Positions 56,214-64,000 of a DNA stretch of 64,000 bases are shown here, piece after piece. Numbering within the stretch: position 1 is the stretch's first letter; each line of letters opens with the position of its first letter. Both the position numbers and the translations under genes were made by a program. Below the pieces are notes generated by a model. It did not search any database. It worked only from the letters and a program-made list of their open reading frames with translations, and was not told where the DNA came from. Source of the DNA: Enoplolaimus lenunculus (lineage: Eukaryota > Nematoda > Enoplea > Enoplida > Thoracostomopsidae); contig JASANG010003829.1 of assembly GCA_030248215.1 (NCBI GenBank), positions 88,502 to 152,501 on the forward strand, given 5' to 3'.

Positions 56214-58911
56214 CTAAAAATATACAAACGAGATAAAATCAACCACGTTAACGATAACAACCCGTATCATCGTCTAAATCCCTCAGTCTCCCAGTGTTCC
56301 AGTGGACAGGCTCAATAATTAACACGGCACGCCTTAATAATCGTGCATGGGTGCCTTCAAAACTAATTAGTCTTTATGTTTATGTGGGGCGTAGTGGAGA
56401 AAAATTTACATAAACTGGTTGCAGTCACATATTTTGAATTTTAACTCAATATACATACCCACCTTTGTGAAAATAGCTCATTGAACCCAGGGCAGTGCAG
56501 CGTGCACCCTTTTGCACCTACGTGCCTGCTCTAATACGAAATCTTGTAAACAAAAACTACTGTTAAACTTAAAATTCGATTAAAATTTTTGCAATTGACT
56601 TCATTTTCGGCACTGCGTAGATTTTGAAATTTCCATTATACGATCACTGTTCCAAAGATTCCCTCACGTCTGCATAGATTGGACAACGGCTACGTTTCTG
56701 AAACCCTACTCACCAAATTGATACCTAAGCATTGCTAAACAATTACTTGATGAATTTATCGTTTGTGGAAGCGCACTTAAGATAAGCAAATACTTAAATC
56801 ACTGACCATTTGATGTGGTACAAATTTATAGTTCTATCATATGTGCCAAGTAGGCCAAATTGAAATTAACTTCAAGGTTATGCCTTCAAGTATTAAGCGC
56901 AAAATTATCATTTCCTTTTTTTGGTTGAAAAGTTGAGTACTTGTTTATATAAGTCGCCGACTTATGGAAGTAAATACATAAGTAAGATTTGAGAAAATGA
57001 GCCAATGCTTATGATCGGCTGAATGACTTTAGTGGTGTATTGAAAATTCTCTTATCGAGCGGTCGGAATAATATGCTTTACGAAAAGCAGCAGGAAGCAT
57101 GAAATTTTTCATATTTAAGGTAATTCGATCTTTCGGCTCATGTATAGATTAAGGGAGGAGTGTTTTTCCGAGGGACAGCAATGGATTAAGCTTAAGCTTT
57201 GCACTATTTTTTGGTTAATGTTACCCTTTGGCTGAGAAATACGCGTGCTTATACTACTGATACGGCCCTGTTCTTTACATTGGTTGATCTTGCAAACGCA
57301 TAGCAATGTTTAATCAAATGTTAGACGTCGTTGGCTGGTGCTCAGCTGCCCTTCTAAATCTACCAGCATACCAAGCTCAAACTCATATATTTCTGTCACT
57401 CGTGTGTTGATATTGGCTGAACATTTCCTGCCATTTTATCTCAGTTTTACATTGTAAATTCCAGCAGTTAATTTTAACTCCGAATACGTCGAATCAACTC
57501 AGACTGAGTTAATCAACTCAACCGGTAACCACTCAACTTTAACGTTGACTGTTATTAACTCCCAAATAGTTAAGTTGCTGTCTGAGTTGATTAATCAACT
57601 CATTGGAATTTACAGTGTGACAAGCTCAATACCTGCAAACAATTTCAAAATACGCAATCACTTTCGTTACTGTGGCCACCGGATACCGGCAACATAAATA
57701 TCGCGGATCTTCTACATTTGGTCGCCAACTATAACTATTGCTCGACAGTTGAGTCATATTCTGACCAGAAAATTGATGCGTTTTTCTGTCATTCACACCG
57801 TTTTCCTGATTCAAGTTTGTCGTATCTCTCGTAGTTGTCATATAAATTTGAATTTTAAATGGCTGCGGGTGCCTCTGATCTCGATCTGTGATGCTAATTG
57901 CGGACCCACAAGTATGCCGCGGGCTTAGATTAATAATTTGATGATGGACCAAGCGAGCGTTAGAAGTTTGAGTTGACGATATTTCGGTTGAATCTTGGGC
58001 TGAATTAAATTCAGAGTAAAACTCGCGTTGAAACTCGAGTTGAGCTGGAGTTGCCGTTCGGTTGACGAGGACTTGTTGATCGTCGCTGATACGTTGGTGA
58101 TGGTGTCTGGTTACGCTGAAATATGTAAGGTATGTCAACTGTTATACAGATAACAGAATAATGGGCATTACGGATCTTTATCCCCATCACGATTTTTTCC
58201 CAAAAAGAGATCTAATTTTCCCGGAGGATATATGTTAAATCAGCTAAAGCTAGTCACCCTGCAACATGTAGGGTCGTAAATTGTTTTACAACAGAAGAGC
58301 TTAACGATAATGGATCTTTATCCTCCAACCCGAATTGCCTGCGGGGAAAATTGGCTCAGGCTGATATTGCTCGTCAATGTGATCCTAGGCTGATTTTTCT
58401 TCGCTTAAAGATAACCTAAGAACAATTTATTTTTCTTCCGTTTCAGGACAGTTTTGAACGAATGAAAAATCAGCCTAAGGGCAAATTTGTCTCAGACCAT
58501 TTTTTTCAAGACGTAAAAATTGACTAGAGAAGATCGTTTGCCTGTGACACTGGTTTCTGACCGTCAGGCGCTTGTATGCAGTTTCCTCGCACATTTACGC
58601 TTAAGTTTAGACTTATGAACTGGATTACCTAATCCTAAGCCTAAAAATAAACCAAAACCTAAGGTTATGCATTAATCTTAACTGCAGTGGAAGTGTACCA
58701 GAGCCAAAAGCTGTTTTAAATGAACCAATCAGGTTTAGTTTGAAATTCAGGTCACGTTCCACCATTGACTTTAAATATTGATGGTACCGTGGGACAGAAG
58801 GACAACAACTTACCCGTTAAACGATTTTGACAATTTTAACAGCAACGGTTGCTGCTCTGGTGCAACGGCCATACGCTGAATTGCGTTACAACGATACTTA
58901 CAATTTGCCAT
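55193..58911 (-). CDS. Four-span endolysosomal-type membrane protein (3 exons)
   Basis: Three exons (98 + 483 + 1021 bases, all joined in phase 2) give 533 residues. The ATG at 58911 opens MANCKYRCNAIQRMAVAPEQ; an internal in-frame ATG lies 13 codons later. Residues about 1-180 are a polar N-terminal region containing EQQPLL, a match to the lysosomal/endosomal sorting consensus [DE]xxxL[LI]. Four membrane spans follow at about 183-206, 215-237, 250-281 and 418-443. A roughly 135-residue loop between spans 3 and 4 has two N-glycosylation sites (NFS, NST). The C-terminal tail of about 90 residues contains YQPM, a YxxPhi motif. This shape recalls LAPTM-like lysosomal tetraspan proteins, but the long N-terminal region is not typical of them and I claim no orthology. 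It probably sits in endolysosomal or plasma membrane with both tails cytosolic. Confidence 0.8.
57135..57285. repeat. Subfamily A MITE, copy 15 (core decayed)
   Basis: GGCTCATGTATAGATTAAGGG, TTTTTCCGAGGGACAGCAATGG and ACGGCCCTGTTCTTTACATTGG. It lies in intron 2 of the four-span gene. Confidence 0.75.
57448..57618. repeat. MITE family D, copy 4
   Basis: TACATTGTAAATTCCAGCAG to CTCATTGGAATTTACAGTGTG, ending 9 bases before the donor site of exon 2 of the four-span gene (on the intron side). Confidence 0.85.
57633..58115 (-). CDS. Four-span gene, exon 2
   Basis: Acceptor ATATTTCAG/CGTAAC and donor TGCAG/GTATTG. It encodes the polar N-terminal region (three consecutive His, Gln/Asn/Thr-rich) and ends in PVATVTKVIAYFEIVC, the first half of span 1, so span 1 is completed only by splicing to exon 3. 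Confidence 0.85.
58814..58911 (-). CDS. Four-span gene, exon 1
   Basis: Encodes MANCKYRCNAIQRMAVAPEQ, then QPLLLKLSKSFN and two bases of a Gly codon. Donor GG/GTAAGTTG is an excellent match. It holds the dileucine motif. Confidence 0.75.
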
Positions 58912-60465
58912 TTGTCAACTTGATTTTTTTTAATTTCAAAAACTATTCCTATTTTTCATAATAATTTTAGAATTTTCACTGAACACTGACTCAACGAAAT
59001 TCAAACGCATTGAAGATTCGTTTTTGTCTCCTGCGTATAGGAGTCTGCACTGTGAGCGGGCACTAGAACTAACGGAATACTCCATCGAGGAAATTTAACA
59101 GTAGGTTGATTCTAAATGAAATTTAGTCTGCGCCTCTAGCAAGTAAATCTAGTGTAGATTTGCTTAGTTCTATAATTCTAACCTAAGCCCGTATTCTCAA
59201 ATGTGTATAGCACCTATCACCAGTTGGTGATATATCGTGTAACTTTGGAACCAGCGCATGGTAAGGTTCGAAATTCAGCACATTGTTTACGTTTCATTTG
59301 CACTACTTCTGCGTACCAATTTTGAGATCTGCAACTGCAGACGTAATTCAGTTTGAAAACCTATCGCTAACTGATGACAGCTGCTATACGCATTTGAGAA
59401 TACGGGCTCTAAATTCAGCTAAAACTAACGAATTTTCTAGTTTCAAACCTGAGCCTACAATACTTCCGTTATAAACAAGTCATAGATAAAATTAACAATT
59501 TTGGCTTAGTGCCTTAACTAAAACCAAAACAAAAAAATCAGACAACGAACATACTACGTTAATACTTGTTTCAGTTAGCCAAATCCATAGCTAAATATGG
59601 TAGGTAAAAAAAGTAAATGATTATAAAATCGGTAAAGTATTTAATGATACACTCCAAACAAAGAGCACTTAGGTTCTGTTGACAACGGTAGGTTACCGAC
59701 AAACTAGTGATTCTATGGAGACAGCAAATATAATTTTTAGGCTAAAGCAAGCATTATAACATAGTAACACATGTATCAATCGCATATAAGCTCACGAGGT
59801 TTTTTACATGTAAACAAATAAGGCATACCACTAGCGAATGTATAGACAAACCCGAGATAGAGCTGGGTTTTTAACGAGTTTACAGTGGTTACCGGAATCA
59901 GTGATAGTTTTGATTAACCTAAAATGGGAGCAGATTTGCCAGATTTATCTGGTTGAGAGCTGCAACGCTTTGAAACCAAGGGCGTATACAAGGCAGAGGA
60001 TATAGAGAAGATATATTGCCTCGAAAAATTGGCAGTGACAATAACACTCGGCTTTCAGATATTCCTTTGACTTCTAGAGACCAAAGTTGTGTTTGTGAAA
60101 AACGCTAAGCGACGCGTATTCGTTGGTATAGACGATTGGCAAAAAAATTTACAATTTATCGAAAAACCATTAAAAGGTAAAACAGATTTTCATAAACGGT
60201 GTTTGTTCAACAATTCTTGTGAAACAGTTTTTCCGGTTTCGTTCAGCTGAAAATAGTTGAACAGTTAATACAAAACCCGTAAAATTTTATAAATAAAACT
60301 GTCTATAAAATCAAAGTTATATATCTTCTAAGTTATATTTAAACTCGTTAAAATTAAGTAGTGGAACAAACCTAACACTGCCTAGTTTAGGCAGCTAACT
60401 AGAAGGCGATACTCTTATAACCTCTTCATTACCATTTCAGATTAATGCTTAAGCTTAAGGATAGG
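58912..60465. other. Upstream region of the four-span gene
   Basis: No gene is supported. A terminal-inverted-repeat element lies at 59186-59408. The plus-strand frame at 59283-59474 overlaps that element and is rejected. No promoter motif is convincing. Confidence 0.45.
59186..59408. mobile_element. MITE with AGCCCGTATTCTCAAATG ends
   Basis: AGCCCGTATTCTCAAATG at the left and CATTTGAGAATACGGGCT at the right are perfect 18-bp inverted repeats. Flanks read CTA on both sides, which would fit a 3-bp target duplication of PIF/Harbinger type. A second inner pair (TATAGCACCTATC, GACAGCTGCTATA) is looser. Confidence 0.8.
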
Positions 60466-60670
60466 GACCCATGTACAAATCAGGTGCGGATAGTTTTTCT
60501 GTGGGACTAGAATAGAGTAAGCTTAAGCTTTAGACTAATTTTTTGCTTGGCTTAGGCTTACGCTTAGGCTTAGGAATATGGTCATTGTTACTCTTAGGTT
60601 TAGGCTTAGGCTTAGGCTTAAGCTTAGGAATATGTTTATAATACAGTTCCACCTCTGTTTTTACATTGGC
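60466..60670. repeat. TTAGGC-bearing MITE, subfamily A, copy 16
   Basis: GACCCATGTACAAATCAGGTG, TTTTTCTGTGGGACTAGAAT, two TTAGGC arrays (one TTAGGCTTAGGCTTAGGC), then CTCTGTTTTTACATTGGC. Confidence 0.9.
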
Positions 60671-60869
60671 TAGGCAAACCTTTTCCTAAGCCTAAGCCTA
60701 TTGACCTATTGACTGATCTCTTGTGCGGAGAGTGCACAAGAGCCAAACGCTCACATTTCCTCAAAGATAAGCTTTGCACAGGACAATATCCTCGTTAAGA
60801 GAGGTGACACATATGTTTAACATAACAGACAAGTGAAATAATACAGAATTCGGACAGAATGAACCTTTT

Positions 60870-61080
60870 CCTGCCTGTATATTCTCTATTTCGTCAAACA
60901 TCTATTTTCAAGCTATAATTTGAATTCAACTGGGAGGCGTTTTATCGTCACCGCTCGGCATTATATAAGCTTGATGTTTGAACGCCTGAGGGACTCGTGT
61001 ACGTCTTGTGGAAAATTTGTGCCTACACATAAACGTAATGCTAAACACTTTACATTGTGTATTTAATACACGAACCTAAT
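60870..61080. mobile_element. Decayed relative of the piggyBac-like MITE
   Basis: TATTCTCTATTTCGTC, CTGGGAGGCGTTTTATCGTCACC, AAGCTTGATGTTTGAACGCC and GTACGTCTTGTGG follow the order of the three good copies, but the ends and the TTAA sites are lost. Confidence 0.5.
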
Positions 61081-63181
61081 TTAACTCGATTTCAGCTAAT
61101 TAATTCTCATCGACCCACGCCTATGGTTGTACAACTGTATAGTCAGTTAAACTCTGAATCAAACCCAAGACGTTTTTCAAGGCACCGCTACATTCGGCCC
61201 TGAAACAGATCTTCAATTTTTTTATACCTAAAGTTTACACACGGATTTTAAGTCCTGTATTCATTCTGGAATTTGAATATTAATATTTTAGTCGAACAAC
61301 AACAAACTCTAGGAAATGAATCAATAAATATTGATCATGATAAAAACTTAAAATCAGGCCAGACGATACTAAACTGGTAAAAAGCGTATAGTCTGTTACC
61401 ATGGTTTACAAATTGAAAATCAACAAGCACAATGAAGGTAAACAACGACTAAATTGACCATGACAGTATTTAGGTTTGATGGATTAGGAGTAAGTAGTGG
61501 TGAAGACAGTGGCGGTCTGTTCGATCCAGAAAATCCTGATGGGAACACACGATATAATTGCAAAAACAGGTCACGACGGAAACGAGTGTTAAGCGAACCG
61601 TAGTTTTATCATTGAATTTTAGTACGAATTATTACATTTGATCTCTGTTGGAGGGCGTGGGCCTCAGCGGCTCCTTGGATCCGACCGTGGTCACACTAAG
61701 TAGGATGATTTTCACAAGAGTGTGCAACTGGGTGCATTCTGTACACAATATTTTTTGACCTACCCCCCTTATTTGGAGGGGGGAAACGTTGAACCAATAT
61801 TTTGAATTTTAGCTAAAGTCGCTCCGATTATATTTTAACTCCAATGATTACTATGTAGATTAAGTGGTGATTACCCCTCAAATCAGGGGGGTCGAGCAAA
61901 AATGCAACGCATGCTGGTACTTTGTGCCATGCACTACCGCATCATTTGTACACTCTTCTGCAAGTGGACATGATCCACTCTTGGTTAAAGTAAGCATATT
62001 GTCGATAAAAAATATAAATTAACCTTAAATGTGAAAGGCCGACTTATTTTTAGTTTTACTCTTGTCGCTCAACTATGCTTTTGGCCCCACTCGGCGCATA
62101 TCTCATTCGGCCAACGGTCAACTTTGGTATGAATTATTTTTTTAAAAGGAGCAGAAAATGCATGCGGTCCTGAAATTTGTAAAGAAACGAGTAAGAAAAC
62201 ACTTTGATGGGTTTTTGAATAACCAGTTGAATTATACGTCTCTCAAACCATTTTTGCTCGCTCGTAAAACTTTTGCGTATACCACATGCAGTCAGACACC
62301 ATACAAAATGAATCAATTATTATTGGACGAGCCAGCTGTTGGCCGAACCAGAATAAACGCTTGGCTTTGCCATAATCCACGCTTCTGTGGTATTTCAAGC
62401 TATCAAAGAATGCATTCAATACCGATCGTGTGCTTATTGTTTATGCATTCAGTTGAATAAAAACGCTATATTTTATACTGGTAATTTGCATATAATATTG
62501 CGTCAAATTTGAATAATTTATATCAATAAACGCGTTGAAATCAATGAAATACGTCCTCGACGGCGTTATCAAACACATATTAAACGGTTTAAATATCAAC
62601 GCAAGTTGAAAACGCAACGAGAGTCATGAAAAATTACCCGTTTACTCTTTATAACCGTTCGTTTTCAATGTTCGATAAATCAAAGTCAGTACAGATTCAA
62701 TGACAATCGTTTTCAACGTTTACATGCACTGAGTCGGTACAGATTGAATACTTTATAACTGGTTAGAATTTTAAAATCAGGTGCATCGCATACGTATGGT
62801 TTAATTTCAAAAAAACCCGAACTTTAATGGTAAATCTAAAATTCCATTTTGCAGTGACGTCTCGCTTGTATATCTGCCCACCAAATGTAAGATAAGAATC
62901 ACATAGGCAATATTTGCAAATTTTGTTACGCTGCCATGTCAAAAAATTCAGCTGAGAATAAATATATTTAGACTCAAACTAAAAGTTCGAGAAAACACCC
63001 GTATTCGAATGTATTGCGATCTGCGGGCCGATGGAATTTTTCGCAAAAATGTTTTAAAATGCCATTCGACGCTGGTCGAGGAGTATGGTTAAAATTGTTT
63101 AATTTTACCGCTTTCAGATTGTTTTTTTATATATTTTAGTCACAAGTCTACGTTAGAGGTGCATTTTTCGGCCTAAGTACG
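61081..63181. other. Gene-free stretch
   Basis: A hAT-like end CAGTGGCGGTCTG lies at 61507. At 62158 an ATG opens MHAVLKFVKKR directly before a donor-like CGA/GTAAGA, and could be a first exon on the plus strand, but nothing downstream in the window confirms it. Confidence 0.35.
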
Positions 63182-63576
63182 TACTGTATTGACCCGAATA
63201 AGAGGGGGGTAAAAAGGGGGTCCCCATTTTGAGTCCGAATCAATAGGAGTCCGTAAGCGGATAGAGTCCCTCAACCCTAATTAGAGTCCATAAATGTCAA
63301 TTAACTCTAAATTGTAGCGCAAAAATGACTCCAGGACCAAATAATTTGAGTTCGAAACTTTAAAGTATAAGCTTGTATTATCGCTCAAGCTATTGACCCA
63401 AAACAAATAAACGTTTAATTCAACGGATAATTGCACTACCGGATATATATCAGTAACGAAGGGCGGCGGAAAGCGGGTTGAAAATAAATAATAGTCCGTA
63501 ACCAAATAACAAGGGGGGTACCCTCTGGAGACGCCAAATAAATATCAGTCCCCCTCTTATTCGGGTCACTACAGTA
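63182..63576. repeat. MITE family C, copy 8 (reverse orientation)
   Basis: TACTGTATTGACCCGAATAAG to CTTATTCGGGTCACTACAGTA, with all internal blocks in the orientation of copy 2. Confidence 0.9.
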
Positions 63577-63745
63577 GATGTATAGAACAGTGCCGTACCG
63601 GTAGTATAACCTATAAAGTCGATGCCGTAACGTAGGCGTAAGAACGAGCTTATACCTACACCTAAGCCGAAGCAAAAAATAATCTAAAGCTTAAACTTAC
63701 TCTATATTGCACTCCTGTAGAAAAATATTCCGCGCCAGATAAATA
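63577..63745. repeat. TTAGGC-bearing MITE, subfamily A, copy 17
   Basis: GATGTATAGAACAGTGCCG, GGTAGTATAACC, ACCTACACCTAAGCCGAAGC and TAATCTAAAGCTTAAACTTAC. It adjoins family C copy 8 with no gap. The remaining bases to 64000 show nothing I can support. Confidence 0.7.
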
Positions 63746-64000
63746 CAATAGCTCATTTTTCTAACGGGTCAGTTTCATCTCGACAAAACATTACCTGGGC
63801 AGGGCACGTTCTTATTCAAAAAAGGGCATTTTAGGTGCAGATTAATCCATACAGCATTTAATCTGAATGCTTTAATCCCCACAAATGTATTGAGTGGCAC
63901 TTTAACAAGCTTAAAATCGATGAAGGCAACTTTTGTCCTATACGAACACAACCCAGCTATGTTTCGCTCTCTGCAAACATATTAATCGAATTTATAAATC

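Noticed and set aside
55193-56260. Exon 3 of the four-span gene as a complete gene starting upstream of the TATTTTTAG acceptor
   Set aside because: There is no ATG in frame and a stop codon lies just upstream, while the acceptor joins exon 2 in phase and completes membrane span 1.
62158-62460. 100-codon plus-strand gene
   Set aside because: The frame has no domain or composition of a protein. Only the first 11 codons before a donor-like GTAAGA are worth noting, and they are unconfirmed.
1-64000. Retrotransposons, endogenous viruses or Polinton-like elements
   Set aside because: I looked for long frames or motifs of reverse transcriptase, integrase, protease, capsid or protein-primed polymerase and for long terminal repeats, and saw none.

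Overview
The window looks like AT-rich nuclear DNA of an animal, most likely a marine invertebrate. The real genes have short exons joined by canonical GT-AG introns, there are no bacterial operons, and the families present (ENPP phosphodiesterase, four-span endolysosomal-type membrane protein, C-type lectin-like domain) are metazoan. I cannot fix the phylum from sequence alone. A tunicate would fit, but that is inference.

Three complete genes can be read, all on the minus strand. (1) 7664-9214 is a single-exon gene for a protein with one membrane span and a long Ser/Thr/Tyr/Gln-rich tail. (2) 39361-48564 is an eight-exon gene whose first seven exons and the start of the eighth align without breaks to ENPP6-type ectonucleotide phosphodiesterases. 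It appears to have lost the nucleophile and four metal ligands, and it carries a roughly 675-residue tail packed with N-glycosylation sequons. (3) 55193-58911 is a three-exon gene for a four-span protein with an acidic dileucine motif and a YxxPhi motif, which suggests an endolysosomal membrane protein. On the plus strand, 1333-4973 holds possible exons (a C-type-lectin-like exon, an unassigned exon running into a four-copy 105-bp repeat, and a terminal exon with one membrane span), but I cannot join them with confidence.

The rest of the window is dominated by short non-autonomous DNA transposons, many nested. The main families are: two related palindromic families with internal arrays of the hexamer TTAGGC (17 and 5 copies listed); a TTAA-flanked piggyBac-like family carrying a tRNA-like sequence; a family with TACTGTAGTGACCCGAATAA ends; a family built of TGAGTCA/TGACTC palindromes; a family built of GAGTT/AACTC blocks; two hAT-like families; and a GGCGCC/CGTACG-rich hairpin family. 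They fill the introns of genes 2 and 3 but not their exons. The stretch 9215-39360 holds no gene I can support. I saw no reverse transcriptase, integrase or capsid-like reading frame anywhere, and no rRNA or CRISPR array.

The most unusual biology is the apparent catalytically dead ENPP fused to a huge sequon-rich tail, and the repeated packaging of telomere-like TTAGGC arrays into mobile hairpin elements.
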